Origin: Paenibacillus_AB hodogayensis
Lineage (GTDB): Bacteria > Bacillota > Bacilli > Paenibacillales > NBRC-103111
Assembly (NCBI RefSeq): GCF_039536325.1
Contig: NZ_BAAAYO010000012.1
Span: 153,582-217,581 of the forward strand
Length of the DNA: 64,000 nt
Reading direction: 5' to 3'
Shown piece after piece: positions 41,837 through 51,397 of the stretch. The stretch's first letter is position 1; each line of letters begins with the position of its first letter. A model generated the notes under the pieces. The model was not told where the DNA came from, ran no database searches, and saw only the letters and a list, made by a program, of their open reading frames with translations. The position numbers and the translations under genes were made by a program.

Positions 41837-43981
41837 ATGAGCGGTAAGAAAGACGTTGTTTATATCGTTTTCGACGATGTCGGCTTTTCCGATTTTGGCT
41901 GCTACGGATCGGAAATCCGCACGCCCAACATCGACCGGCTAGCCGCGGGCGGGCTGCGGTACAACAATTTTACGGTCACGCCTCTTTGCTCGCCTACGCG
42001 CGCCTGCTTGCTGACGGGGCGCAACCATCATACGGTCGGCATGGGCGCGCTGGCCAATGTCGACCTCGGTCCCGAAGCGCCTAGCTACCGGGGGCGCATC
42101 GAGCCGTCGGCGGCCACGGTGGCGGAGGTGCTGCGGGACGAGGGGTACGGCACGTATGCGGTCGGCAAGTGGCACCTTACGCCCGCCTATGAAATTTCGC
42201 CGGCCGGACCGTACGACAATTGGCCGATCGGCAAAGGCTTCAGCCGTTACTACGGCTTCTTGCGGGGCCAAACGAGCCAGTATTTCCCTCAACTGACGTA
42301 CGACAATCATATGATCGATCCGCCGCAGAAGCCTCGCTACCATCTGTCCGAGGATTTGGTCGACCGTGCGATCGGGTTCGTTTCGGATCATGTGTCGGTC
42401 CGGCCCGACAACCCGTTCTTCCTGTATCTTGCCTTCGGGGCGCAGCACCGTCCGCACCACGTCCACCAGGAGTACATCGACGCGTACAAGGGCATCTACG
42501 AAAAAGGCTGGGATGCGATTCGCGCGGAGCGTTTCCAGCGGCAGAAGCAGCTAGGCATCATTCCGGCCGACGCGGAGCTCGGCACACCAAATCCGGACGT
42601 GCGCCAGTGGAACGAATTGTCAGACGACGAGAAGAAGGTGTTCGTGCGCTTCCAGGAAGCCTATTCCGGATTCCTGACGCATACGGACGAGCAGATCGGA
42701 CGGCTGCTTGCTTTTCTGCAGGAAACCGGTCGGCTCGACAACACGCTGATCGTGCTGCTGGCCGACAACGGAGCCAGTCAGGAAGGCGGAGACAATGGCT
42801 CCTTCAACAATTCGGCTTATTTTAACGGTATTCCGGAGCGGCTCGAAGATCATCTGCGGCATATCGACGAAATCGGCGGACCGTATTCCTCCAACAACTA
42901 CCCGAAAGGCTGGGCGCAGGCGGGCAACACGCCGTTCCGCTTCTACAAGCAGAACAGCCACTTCGGCGGCACGCGCGTTCCGTTCATCGTGTATGACGAG
43001 CATGGCATCGCCGACAAAGGCGGCGTTCGCGAACAGTTTCATCATGCCATCGATGTGACGCCGACGGTGTACGATTTGCTTGGAATCCGGCCGCCTGACG
43101 TACATAAGGGAACGGCGCAGCTGCCGCTGCACGGGGTGAGCATGGCGTATTCCTTCGTCGAAAGCGGCAGGCTGTCGCCATCCACACGAACAACGCAATA
43201 TTTTCATATGAAAGGACACCGCGCAATCGTACACGAGGGCTGGAAGGCCGTCACCCGCCATACGGAGGGGGAGCCTTTCGAGGACGATAGATGGGAGCTC
43301 TACCACGTAGCCGAAGACATCGCGGAAAATTGCGACCTCGCGGAGGAACAACCGGAGAAGCTGCAGGAGCTGCGGGAAATTTGGTGGCGGGAAGCGGGTG
43401 CCTACAAGGTGACGCCGCTGCTTGACAAGGGCGTGTCGCTGTTCGGCGCAGTAAGCGCCAATTCGCCCGCAAACCGCAGGCGAATGACCTACTATCCCGG
43501 GCTGACACGGCTGGAGTCGTTCGCCGCGCCATCGCTGATCGATCGTTCCTACACGATCGACATTCCGATCGAACGGCAGTCGGCGGCGGAGGAAGGCGTG
43601 CTTGTTGCCTACGGCGATCACAGCAGCGGGCTGACGATTTATGTGCTGAGCAACCGGCTTCATTACGAATACAACTACCTCGGCACGATTTACCCGATCG
43701 TCTCCGAGCGCGAGCTGCCTGTCGGCAAGCTTGCCGTCCGCTTCGCGTTCGAAAAAAGCGGGCGTCTGCAGGGCAACGGCACATTGTATGCGGACGGAGT
43801 CGCCGTCGGCAGCGTGTTTCATCCGGCGACGATGCCGGTCATTCTGTCGATGGAGGGACTCGACGTCGGAGTCGACAAGTTGTCGCCGGTAAGCGCTGCG
43901 TACCGGGACAGAAACGGGTTTCCTTTTACAGGCTCAATCGAAAAGGTCGTCTTCGAGCTGGCGGATGACCAGAATCGCTAA
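41837..43981 (+). CDS. Arylsulfatase-like sulfatase, 714 aa
   Basis: A type I sulfatase: metal residues in VFDDVGFSD (Asp13, Asp14), the formylglycine motif CSPTR (51-55) extended by ACLLTGR, VGKWHL and LLADNGASQEGG. Cys51 must be oxidised to formylglycine by a maturation enzyme that is not encoded in the window. There is no signal peptide, so it is cytoplasmic and acts on imported sulfate esters. The C-terminal 180 residues form a separate beta-rich domain. Close to the long bacterial arylsulfatases in length. Confidence 0.93.
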   Translation: MSGKKDVVYIVFDDVGFSDFGCYGSEIRTPNIDRLAAGGLRYNNFTVTPLCSPTRACLLTGRNHHTVGMGALANVDLGPEAPSYRGRIEPSAATVAEVLRDEGYGTYAVGKWHLTPAYEISPAGPYDNWPIGKGFSRYYGFLRGQTSQYFPQLTYDNHMIDPPQKPRYHLSEDLVDRAIGFVSDHVSVRPDNPFFLYLAFGAQHRPHHVHQEYIDAYKGIYEKGWDAIRAERFQRQKQLGIIPADAELGTPNPDVRQWNELSDDEKKVFVRFQEAYSGFLTHTDEQIGRLLAFLQETGRLDNTLIVLLADNGASQEGGDNGSFNNSAYFNGIPERLEDHLRHIDEIGGPYSSNNYPKGWAQAGNTPFRFYKQNSHFGGTRVPFIVYDEHGIADKGGVREQFHHAIDVTPTVYDLLGIRPPDVHKGTAQLPLHGVSMAYSFVESGRLSPSTRTTQYFHMKGHRAIVHEGWKAVTRHTEGEPFEDDRWELYHVAEDIAENCDLAEEQPEKLQELREIWWREAGAYKVTPLLDKGVSLFGAVSANSPANRRRMTYYPGLTRLESFAAPSLIDRSYTIDIPIERQSAAEEGVLVAYGDHSSGLTIYVLSNRLHYEYNYLGTIYPIVSERELPVGKLAVRFAFEKSGRLQGNGTLYADGVAVGSVFHPATMPVILSMEGLDVGVDKLSPVSAAYRDRNGFPFTGSIEKVVFELADDQNR

Positions 43982-44067
43982 ACGGATTTCTTACGATGCG
44001 GGTTGCGGGTAACAGGCATGAGAAATGAATACCTTACTTCCAAGGAACGGGAGATGGCAATTGAAAA

Positions 44068-45138
44068 ATGAAAACAAGATGGTTTCAAGGATGGATCTTG
44101 CTTGCAGCAGTAATGCTGCTGCTTGTCGCATGCGGCGCCAAATCGAATGGAAGCGGCGGGGCGAGCCAGCAACCGCCGGCGAGCCAATCACTAGCCGGCT
44201 CTCAGGCCCAATCCCCGGCGCCAAGCCAGCCGGCGGCGCCGTCAGGCAAGAAGGTGACGGTCAACGTGGCCGTTCAGGGAGGCTTATCGCCGATGCATCT
44301 GCTAAAGGACAAAGGCTGGCTGGAGGAGGAATTTGCCAAGCTGAACGCCGAGGTGAGCTGGAGCGAATTCGCCAGCGGACCGCCGATGTTCGAAGCGATG
44401 CAATCGAGCCGGGTGGACATTTCCTATGCGGCTGACGGCGCGGTGCTGGTGGCGCAGGCGGCCAACGCCGATTTCAAGGAAATTTCGCTCATCAGCGTCG
44501 GCGACAGGCAGAACGGCCTGATCGTGCCGAAGGACAGCCCAATCAAATCGGTGGCCGATCTGAAGGGCAAACAAATCGCCGTGGCCAAAGGCACAACGCC
44601 GCATGTGTTTCTGATCAAGGTGCTGCAAAAGCACGGTCTGAAAGAAGACGACGTGAGGGTGGTCAATTTGGCGACAGCCGATGCGCAGCCCGCTTTTGAA
44701 ACGAAAAGGGTGGACGCCTGGGCAACGATCGACATATCCATTATTCCGCAGACGAACAAAAACGGGGCGACGCTGATCGCAAGCGGTGAAACCGAGCACA
44801 TATCCGCGCCGGCCTTTTTGGTAGCAAGAGGCGCTTTCGGCAAGGATCACCCCGAGCTTGTCGCCGCTTTTCTGAAGGCTTTCCAGCGGGCGACCGATCT
44901 GCAGAACAACAGCAAGGACGAAGCCGCCGACATTTACTCGCGGGTTCGGAAGCTCGACAAGCCGTCGGTCCTGCAAATTCTCGACTTTAAGGACGCGATC
45001 AACGCACCGATTACGGACCAATATGTCAAGCTGCAGCAAGAATCGGCGGATATTTTGCTCAGCAACGGCTCGATCAAAACGAAAATCGACCCTTCCAAAG
45101 TCGTCGACAATTCTTATCTGGAGAAGTCCAAAAAGTAA
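44068..45138 (+). CDS. ssuA: SsuA-like sulfonate/sulfate-ester binding lipoprotein
   Basis: A 356-residue lipoprotein with lipobox LLVAC, then a Ser/Gln/Pro-rich spacer (about 25-58) and an SsuA/TauA-like periplasmic-type fold ([39 protein letters not shown]). It should deliver organosulfur compounds to SsuBC. It follows the sulfatase by 86 bases. The ribosome site (GGGAGATGG) is rather distant from the ATG at 44068. Confidence 0.87.
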   Translation: MKTRWFQGWILLAAVMLLLVACGAKSNGSGGASQQPPASQSLAGSQAQSPAPSQPAAPSGKKVTVNVAVQGGLSPMHLLKDKGWLEEEFAKLNAEVSWSEFASGPPMFEAMQSSRVDISYAADGAVLVAQAANADFKEISLISVGDRQNGLIVPKDSPIKSVADLKGKQIAVAKGTTPHVFLIKVLQKHGLKEDDVRVVNLATADAQPAFETKRVDAWATIDISIIPQTNKNGATLIASGETEHISAPAFLVARGAFGKDHPELVAAFLKAFQRATDLQNNSKDEAADIYSRVRKLDKPSVLQILDFKDAINAPITDQYVKLQQESADILLSNGSIKTKIDPSKVVDNSYLEKSKK

Positions 45139-45233
45139 CCGTTCGCCCGGTTTGCGCTCCGGGCAGCCTGTTCGCCGCACAAGCGCCGGACAGATTGCTC
45201 GGGCGAACGGGAAACGAAAGGGAGAGGAACCCG

Positions 45234-46004
45234 ATGCCGTCCGCCGCTTTGGAAATACGCGGGTTGAACAAATCGTTTCACAACGCCGACAGCACGACGC
45301 ATGTACTGGATCGTATCGAGTTGACCGTACGTCAGAATGAAATATTGTCAATCATCGGACCGAGTGGCTGCGGCAAAAGCACGCTGCTCAAAATCGTCGC
45401 CGGCCTCGATGTCGATTATACGGGCAGCGTTCAGCTCGAGGGCAAACAGGTCGATCGTCCTTCCCGGGAGAAAGGCTTCATTTTTCAGGAGCACCGGCTG
45501 TTCCCCTGGCTGACCGTCGAACGCAACATCGCTGCGGATTTGCCGCTGAAGAAGCCGGAAGTGCAGCGCAAGGTAGATGAACTGATCCGCCTGGTCAAGC
45601 TGCAGGGGTTTGAGAAGAGCTACCCGAAGCAGCTGTCCGGAGGCATGTCGCAGCGGGTGGCGATTGCCCGCGCGTTAATGCGCAGCCCGCAGGTCCTGCT
45701 GCTCGACGAGCCGTTCGGCGCGCTCGACGCCTTCACGCGCGGCCATATGCAGGAGGCGCTGCTCGATATTTGGCGCGAGAATCAGACCACGATGCTATTC
45801 GTGACGCATGACATCGACGAAGCCGTCTTTCTGTCGAGCCGCATTGTCGTGCTCGACGCCCGACCCGGTCGCATCAAGGAAGTCATCCCGGTCGATTTGC
45901 CTTATCCGCGCAAACGCACAAGCGTTTCGTTCCAGGAGCTGCGCACCCTGGTGCTGCGTACGCTGGAGCGAACGGAGCCGGATGAGCAAAGCTGGGACAT
46001 TTAA
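45234..46004 (+). CDS. ssuB: SsuB-like ABC transporter ATP-binding protein
   Basis: A 256-residue ATPase: Walker [10 protein letters not shown] (42-50), signature LSGGMSQR, Walker [13 protein letters not shown] and [12 protein letters not shown], as in nitrate/sulfonate/taurine importers. ATG 45234 follows GGGAGAGG; the in-frame extension upstream is not used. Confidence 0.92.
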   Translation: MPSAALEIRGLNKSFHNADSTTHVLDRIELTVRQNEILSIIGPSGCGKSTLLKIVAGLDVDYTGSVQLEGKQVDRPSREKGFIFQEHRLFPWLTVERNIAADLPLKKPEVQRKVDELIRLVKLQGFEKSYPKQLSGGMSQRVAIARALMRSPQVLLLDEPFGALDAFTRGHMQEALLDIWRENQTTMLFVTHDIDEAVFLSSRIVVLDARPGRIKEVIPVDLPYPRKRTSVSFQELRTLVLRTLERTEPDEQSWDI

Positions 46005-46029
46005 GCCCGAAATGCAAAGGAGAGTCCTT

Positions 46030-46953
46030 ATGCCCTTACCAGCCCAGTCGCAGGCGCCTGCCCTGCTGCCGGATGCGACAGATACGACGAATACGACGAA
46101 TACGACGAATACGACAAATACGACGGATGCGCCGGCGATGCCGGAGGAACGCATCGTTTCACCCGACGTCGCCAAACGGCGGTCTCGCGGCAATGTGTCG
46201 CGGCGCGTGCTGTTGGGCAGCACGGTGCCCCTGCTCACGCTGCTCGTTTGGCAGTTCGTCAGCGCGTGGGGCATCGTGTCCCAGCAGCTGTTTCCGTCCC
46301 CCGTCTCGATCGCCATCGAAATGTACCGCATGATCGCTTCTGGCGATCTGTTCGAGCATTTGCAAGTGAGCGTCGCGCGTGCGGCGCTCGGTTTTGCGCT
46401 CGGCGGCAGTCTCGGCCTTACGATCGGCCTGATTGTCGGCCTCTTTCGCAAAGCCGAGCAGGTGCTCGACCCGACCGTGCAAATGCTGCGGACCGTTCCC
46501 TTGCTGGCGATTACGCCTCTTTTCATTTTGTGGTTCGGCTTCGGCGAACTGTCGAAAGTGCTGCTGATCGCCATGGGAGCATTTTTCCCTTTATATGTAA
46601 ACACCTTTCTCGGCGTGCGCAATGTCGATGCCAAGCTGTTCGATGTCGCGCGTGTTCTGGAATTCAGCCGCTTCAAGCAAGTGACGCAGCTGGTGCTGCC
46701 CGCCGCCCTGCCGAATGTGCTGCTCGGCCTGCGGCTGTCTCTGAGCATCGCCTGGCTTTGCCTTGTGGTAGCGGAGCTGATGGGGGCCGATGCGGGGATC
46801 GGCTATCTGATTATGGATGCGCGCAGCTTCATGCGGACGGGAGAGGTGTTTGTCGGCATCCTGGTATTTGCCGTGGTCGGCAAGCTGACCGATTCCGTTG
46901 TCCGATTGTTGGAAGGAAAGCTGCTGAAATGGCAGGATAGCTATCGCGGTTAG
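46030..46953 (+). CDS. ssuC: SsuC-like ABC transporter permease
   Basis: A 307-residue permease with about six membrane helices and the EAA loop (LFDVARVLEFSRFKQVTQLV, VLPAALPNVLLGLR). The N-terminus is unusual: a 50-residue cytoplasmic leader with a (TTN)n tract encoded by a 9-base tandem repeat. ATG 46030 has AAGGAGAG upstream. Last gene of the sulfur operon. Confidence 0.9.
   Translation: MPLPAQSQAPALLPDATDTTNTTNTTNTTNTTDAPAMPEERIVSPDVAKRRSRGNVSRRVLLGSTVPLLTLLVWQFVSAWGIVSQQLFPSPVSIAIEMYRMIASGDLFEHLQVSVARAALGFALGGSLGLTIGLIVGLFRKAEQVLDPTVQMLRTVPLLAITPLFILWFGFGELSKVLLIAMGAFFPLYVNTFLGVRNVDAKLFDVARVLEFSRFKQVTQLVLPAALPNVLLGLRLSLSIAWLCLVVAELMGADAGIGYLIMDARSFMRTGEVFVGILVFAVVGKLTDSVVRLLEGKLLKWQDSYRG
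46081..46125 (+). repeat. 9-bp tandem repeat (about 5 units) inside ssuC
   Basis: Units of the form nATACGACn repeat in frame and encode Thr-Thr-Asn/Asp repeats. Copy number changes would alter protein length without shifting the frame. Confidence 0.8.
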
Positions 46954-46990
46954 AAGGGCCGCGTTTGCCGGATTGGCATGAAAAAAAGAG

Positions 46991-47025
46991 CGGTGCCGTT
47001 CCCTGTCGGAACGGCACCGTTTTTT
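46991..47025 (+). terminator. Strong terminator of the sulfur operon
   Basis: CGGTGCCGTTCC/GGAACGGCACCG with a 5-base loop and six T. Confidence 0.95.
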
Positions 47026-47028
47026 CTA

Positions 47029-47115
47029 CATCAGAAAGTTTTCGTTCGCTAAAGCGCTAAAGCGTAGCAGACTTTCTGTTCGGCATGAAAAGTTACACTA
47101 ACGCCGGGCCAACTT
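47029..47115 (+). repeat. Right copy of the non-coding repeat bracketing the sulfur operon
   Basis: ATCAGAAAGT, later ACTTTCTG, then GCATGAAAAGTT and CTAACGCCGGGCCAACTT match the left copy (40713-40790) in the same order and orientation. The region from here to 47278 holds no gene. Confidence 0.65.
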
Positions 47116-47278
47116 CGTGTGAAGTTGTCATTCTATCACAGTTTATAAAACGACACAATGTATATGTACAGGCACTTTGGAAAGGAACAAGCTGATGCCG
47201 ATAGTACCAATGTCAGCTTGTAGGTTTAAGCCCTATATTCTGTTAGGTCAAACGTTCAAAACAAGATCCGATTCTCCG

Positions 47279-47836
47279 TTATCTGATTTTGGCAACGGCA
47301 TCTTTCATGATTTCATAATGAATCGCACCCCGGAATTTCTCACGGATAACCCCCTTGGAGTCCAGCAAGTACGTCGTCGGATAGGCAGCAATCCGATACG
47401 TTTGCGTAACGCTTCCTTCCATATCTAGCACAATCGGGAAAGTCAGCCGTTGTTCGTCTACGAAAGCCTGGACAGAATCGATCGTTTTCTCGGAAGGTGT
47501 CAGATTAACACCAATAATCACGATGTCCTTTGAATGATAATCCTCATAAAATTTTTGCATATGCGGCATTTCGATGCGGCACGGCGGACACCATGTCGCC
47601 CAAAAGTTAATCAAGACGGTTTTGCCTTGAAAATCAGAAAGACGAACTTCCCGTCCTTGCAAATCGTGCAATACAAAGTCCGGAGCAAGCTGGCCTTTTT
47701 CAGTCCCTTTCTCCAGGCTCGTTTCCCCTGTATTCCCAGCTTCCTCCGTTTTCGCAGATGACTTGCTAACATAATCGTAGCCGCCGTAAGCAACTAACCC
47801 GAGCAATATCATGATCGCGATCCAGCTTTTTTTCAT
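47279..47836 (-). CDS. resA: ResA/TlpA-like membrane-anchored thioredoxin
   Basis: A 185-residue protein with an N-terminal membrane anchor (about 5-22) and a thioredoxin fold with active site WATWCPPCR. ResA reduces apocytochrome c on the outer membrane face before haem attachment; other TlpA-like proteins serve other disulfides. ATG 47836 has GGGAG at nine bases; the earlier ATG overlaps that site. It is downstream of ccdA, its electron supplier. Confidence 0.82.
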   Translation of the reverse strand: MKKSWIAIMILLGLVAYGGYDYVSKSSAKTEEAGNTGETSLEKGTEKGQLAPDFVLHDLQGREVRLSDFQGKTVLINFWATWCPPCRIEMPHMQKFYEDYHSKDIVIIGVNLTPSEKTIDSVQAFVDEQRLTFPIVLDMEGSVTQTYRIAAYPTTYLLDSKGVIREKFRGAIHYEIMKDAVAKIR

Positions 47837-47854
47837 TCCGCTCATCTCCCTGTA

Positions 47855-48577
47855 TTAAAAATTGATTTCCCAAATCGTAAACCGGGCAAGGTAAGCGCTG
47901 AGCTTTTGCAATTGTCCCGAAAACAGCAGCAAGCCCATCGCAATGAGCAGCCAGCCATTGATCTTAGATAGCAGCGGCATCCATCTGCTCATTCTTTTTA
48001 TGATGGTCATTGAGTATGTCAGCAGCAAAGAAATCAACAGGAACGGAACCCCTAACCCAAGCGAATAGACGGCCAGCAAGCCGATTCCGCTCCATAACGT
48101 CTCTGTAGAGCCGGCCAGCAGAAGAATAGACGAGAGCGCCAGTCCCACACAGGGGCTCCATCCGGCCCCAAACGCCAGCCCGGTAAAAAACGATCGGATT
48201 GCTCCGCGGCTGCTATCCGTTTTGGTCCCCCAAGTTTTACCTGACATCAGGATGCGAAGGTTTAATAATCCAACCATTTGCAGACCAAATACAACTATCA
48301 GCAGACCGCTAATTCTCTGTACCAGCTCGCGTTCTTGCGCAAAGAACCGACCAACAAAGCTTGCGGAGGCGCCCATAGCGATAAAAATCAGGCTGAAGCC
48401 GACAATAAAAAATAGAGATTGGTACAGTAAACTCCCCCGATGCACCACAAGCTTGCCGTTTTCGAAGGACGAGCCGGTTAAATAGGACACGTATGCGGGA
48501 ATGAGCGGGAATACGCAAGGCGATAAAAAGGAAAGCATTCCTGCCGCAAAAGCGATGACAAGCGTAATATTATCCAT
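47855..48577 (-). CDS. ccdA: CcdA-family thiol-disulfide membrane transporter
   Basis: A 240-residue protein with six membrane helices and the two redox cysteines in FLSPCVFPLIPAYVSYL and FGAGWSPCVGLALSS. CcdA carries reducing equivalents from cytosolic thioredoxin to ResA-type proteins. ATG 48577 follows AAGGAAGG. It overlaps the end of the upstream membrane-protein gene by eight bases. Confidence 0.9.
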   Translation of the reverse strand: MDNITLVIAFAAGMLSFLSPCVFPLIPAYVSYLTGSSFENGKLVVHRGSLLYQSLFFIVGFSLIFIAMGASASFVGRFFAQERELVQRISGLLIVVFGLQMVGLLNLRILMSGKTWGTKTDSSRGAIRSFFTGLAFGAGWSPCVGLALSSILLLAGSTETLWSGIGLLAVYSLGLGVPFLLISLLLTYSMTIIKRMSRWMPLLSKINGWLLIAMGLLLFSGQLQKLSAYLARFTIWEINF

Positions 48578-49250
48578 GAGTACCTTCCTTCTTCCTCCTC
48601 TCGGCATACGCGGACCACCCTGTTAAACAGACGGCAGCCAGCATAAACACTAGTTGTTGTGTACTGAACGACAGCCACCGCAACGGACGGTCTGATACTA
48701 AAAATGGCAGCAGCGCATTGCCAACTGAGAACCAAACGGCATAACCCACATACTTTCCACTATCTGTCCGGCTTTGCGACGCAACTAATAGAATGAAACA
48801 ACCTGCGGCCAAGGCGGCGCTTGCCGCATGAAACAAGACGGCTTCCCCGCTTATAGCAAGCAATAAGCTATGATAGACGAACCAGCATCCGAATAGGAGC
48901 CATACTCCGAGATCCAACCACATTTGGATCGATAAGGAGCGTCTCCAAGACCGATACCCGATATAGGCTGCGGACACCAGACTGGCGGTCCACATCCCGC
49001 GAGTCCCACCGTCAAAATAAAGCAAAGCCATCGGCTGCTGAATAAATTCAACCGGATGAGCCAACATATAGCTTCCTTTCCAGACGATCAACCAAAGCCA
49101 GAACGCATTCGCTGCACAGGATAGGATCAAGTCTCTTTCCGCTGCTTCGCGAAGCCGGTATTTCATGATCAACCAGCCAACTGCTCCAAATAGCACATAC
49201 AGAAGCAATGGCCCGTTCAAGACCACGGTTCCGATTTGAATCGTGTGCAA
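48570..49250 (-). CDS. Polytopic membrane protein (weakly Lgt-like) in the ccdA-resA operon
   Basis: About 226 residues with six to seven hydrophobic segments. The order resembles prolipoprotein diacylglyceryl transferase (VLNGPLLLYVLFG, then AHPVEFIQQPMALLYFDGG), but the Lgt catalytic His-Arg motifs are not clear, so the family is unproven. The ORF opens at 49448; the TTG at 49250 with AAAGGGG nine bases upstream and a membrane helix right after it is the best start, since the upstream part overlaps the kinase terminator. Confidence 0.6.
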   Translation of the reverse strand: MHTIQIGTVVLNGPLLLYVLFGAVGWLIMKYRLREAAERDLILSCAANAFWLWLIVWKGSYMLAHPVEFIQQPMALLYFDGGTRGMWTASLVSAAYIGYRSWRRSLSIQMWLDLGVWLLFGCWFVYHSLLLAISGEAVLFHAASAALAAGCFILLVASQSRTDSGKYVGYAVWFSVGNALLPFLVSDRPLRWLSFSTQQLVFMLAAVCLTGWSAYAERRKKEGTHG

Positions 49251-49382
49251 GATCCATAACCCCTTTCTGTACTCCAGCTTACCTGCCTTCTTTAAAGAAA
49301 CGATAAAGCGATTCCCTGAAAAATCTTCCGTTTCTGCCGAAGCCGAATGCAAGTTCTCTATAAGCACAAAAATTCGCATGAC

Positions 49383-49418
49383 AAAAAAGACTAACAAACA
49401 GAGTACGCTGTTTGTTAG
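49383..49418 (-). terminator. Terminator containing the kinase stop codon
   Basis: An 11-bp perfect stem CTAACAAACAG/CTGTTTGTTAG followed on the minus strand by six T. The TAA stop of the kinase (49415) lies within the first arm. Confidence 0.9.
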
Positions 49419-50482
49419 CCTTTCTCGATGCGGGGAATCGTGATCCAAAACGAGTGCTTGTTATTCCGTGATGTCAGCCCAACCTTTCCGCCAAGCTTGT
49501 TGACGATTTCCTTCACAATGGCGAGGCCAAGCCCGCTTCCGGATGTACTCCCTCCGCGATGTCTTGCCGGGTCCGTCCGATAAAAACGCTCGAACACCAA
49601 TTCCTGAAGCGGCTCCGGCAGCGGCTCCCCCATGTTGCTGACCGTGATTCGATAGTCACAAGGTTCAATAACGCCAGATATCCAGATCACTTGGCCGGTG
49701 TTATGGCTGATTGCATTCTGGATCAGATTGGTCAAAACTTGCTTTAACGCATCCTCGTCCGTCCTTACTATTTCTTGAGCGACCGAAATATCCAGTTCCA
49801 GCTCCTTGCTCTGGAATTCGAGTTGAAACGATTTTACGCAGCGCACAATCACTTCATCGATTGAAATCGGGCTCGCGGCTATGCTTCCAGCCTGACGGTC
49901 TTCCCACACGGAAAGCTGATGCAATTGCTCGACGAGCCGCGTAATATGCCGGGTCTCTTCAAGCAGGGACATGTACAAGTCTCTGTCTCCAGAAATCACT
50001 CCATTGCTCAAAGCCTCCAGATAACCATGCAAATTGCTAAGCGGAGTGCGTAAATCGTGGGAAACGCTGCTTAGCATTCGTTTGCGGTTTTCTTCCGTTT
50101 GCTTCAACGTTAAAGTCATCGCATTAAAATGCCGGGCCAGTTCGCCGATTTCATCTGTAGATGAAACTTCCACGGGCTTCGGGTATGACCCGCCTGTAAG
50201 CTGACGAGTAGATTGCGTTAATCTTTTGAGTGGGGACAATATTTTTTTAATAAATACAAAATGGATGATGGCAGCGACGACAATCGCAAGCAAGCTGGCA
50301 CGAATCAAATAAAAATGCATCGTCCGGTCAAAAAAGTAATTCTTTTCATCGCCGACAAGCTGGTATTGAGCAACTAGCAAACAGGCAAAATCTTTCACCG
50401 AAACGCCAACCAGCCATATGACAATAAGCATGACCAGCACATTAACCCCGATTAATTTCCACGCTACATGCTGTTTCCACAT
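49415..50482 (-). CDS. Membrane sensor histidine kinase, 355 aa
   Basis: Two membrane helices (about 7-30 and 55-80) bound a very short extracytoplasmic loop (about 20 residues), then HAMP, SHDLRTPLSNLHGY with phospho-His, NLIQNAISHN, and SGSGLGLAIVKE. Short-loop kinases of this type often sense signals in the membrane. ATG 50482 lies ten bases after the regulator stop; longer starts overlap the regulator. Confidence 0.88.
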   Translation of the reverse strand: MWKQHVAWKLIGVNVLVMLIVIWLVGVSVKDFACLLVAQYQLVGDEKNYFFDRTMHFYLIRASLLAIVVAAIIHFVFIKKILSPLKRLTQSTRQLTGGSYPKPVEVSSTDEIGELARHFNAMTLTLKQTEENRKRMLSSVSHDLRTPLSNLHGYLEALSNGVISGDRDLYMSLLEETRHITRLVEQLHQLSVWEDRQAGSIAASPISIDEVIVRCVKSFQLEFQSKELELDISVAQEIVRTDEDALKQVLTNLIQNAISHNTGQVIWISGVIEPCDYRITVSNMGEPLPEPLQELVFERFYRTDPARHRGGSTSGSGLGLAIVKEIVNKLGGKVGLTSRNNKHSFWITIPRIEKG

Positions 50483-50492
50483 AGTAAGCCGT

Positions 50493-51179
50493 TTAATAGG
50501 CAGCAAAGCGATACCCCATTCCACGAACAGTCTCAAAGAAACGCGGTATTTCGTCAGACGTCTCGATTTTTTCCCTGAGTTTGCCCATATGCACATCTAC
50601 GGTTCGGTCGATCACGCTCTTTTCCTCGTTCGGATATAGCTCTCCCAAAATCTGCTCTCGCGACAAAATTTGATTCGGATTTCTCATCAGAAAATACAGC
50701 AATTTGAATTCATGCTGAGTCAGCGAAATGTTCGTTCCTTTATACTTGACCTCTCCGCGCGACGGTTTGATGGTGAGGCCGTTGAAGCTGATCTTGCTGC
50801 ACCGGTTAGCCGTCCGCCGCAGGACCGTATTTACGCGCGTCACCACCTCTTCAGGGCTGAAAGGCTTGATAATATAGTCGTCAGCGCCCATCCGGAGTCC
50901 TTCAATCCGCTCTTGTTCCGTTACTTTGGCGGTCAGCATGATCAGCGGTACATCGCTTTTGAGCTCCGTTCGAATCCATTTGCACAATTCTTGTCCGCTC
51001 CGCTTGGGCAGCATCAAGTCTGTAATGACAAAACAAGGATCGAATGTTTGGAAAGCTTCCATGCCGGCTTCCCCATCTTCCGCCTCTATGATTTGGTAGC
51101 CGTCTTTTTCCAAATACAATCGAAGAAGCTTTCTTATTTTCGCATCGTCTTCAACGATTAAAATGTGTGTGTCGAGCAT
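50493..51179 (-). CDS. OmpR-family response regulator, 228 aa
   Basis: Receiver with IVEDDAK, phospho-Asp in FVITDLMLPKRSG and the conserved Lys in IIKPFSPEE; C-terminal winged helix ending in FFETVRGMGYRF. Partner of the adjacent kinase; direct repeats upstream (51203-51249) look like its binding site. Confidence 0.92.
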   Translation of the reverse strand: MLDTHILIVEDDAKIRKLLRLYLEKDGYQIIEAEDGEAGMEAFQTFDPCFVITDLMLPKRSGQELCKWIRTELKSDVPLIMLTAKVTEQERIEGLRMGADDYIIKPFSPEEVVTRVNTVLRRTANRCSKISFNGLTIKPSRGEVKYKGTNISLTQHEFKLLYFLMRNPNQILSREQILGELYPNEEKSVIDRTVDVHMGKLREKIETSDEIPRFFETVRGMGYRFAAY

Positions 51180-51202
51180 ACATCCCTCTCCCCCCCACTA
51201 TC

Positions 51203-51249
51203 GTTTAAAGTTTAACCTTTCATTTTAAAGAAACGTTAAAGTTCAACGG
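51203..51249. promoter_or_regulatory. Direct-repeat operator upstream of the two-component operon
   Basis: GTTTAAAGTTTAAC (51203-51216) and CGTTAAAGTTCAAC (51234-51247) are 31 bases apart, about three helical turns. A related CATTTTAAA..ACGTTAAAGT segment occurs at 52555. Confidence 0.5.
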
Positions 51250-51336
51250 TCATGTGCCTTCGCCATAACACACCTTAAGGAAAATACCATTATGGCATAA
51301 GTCCTGTGTAAAATGAAATGGTGATATATACAAGAA

Positions 51337-51364
51337 AAAGCAGCCGACATTCAATCGGCTGCTT
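51337..51364 (-). terminator. Terminator of the MBL-fold gene
   Basis: AAGCAGCCGA/TCGGCTGCTT with a 7-base loop and TTTTTC on the minus strand. Confidence 0.88.
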
Positions 51365-51397
51365 CTCCATGTGTGGCGGATGAACCTTTCCATACCA

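Noticed and set aside
42620..43822. 400-codon open frame opposite the arylsulfatase
   Set aside because: Antisense to a gene with clear catalytic motifs; Arg/His-rich composition and no ribosome site.
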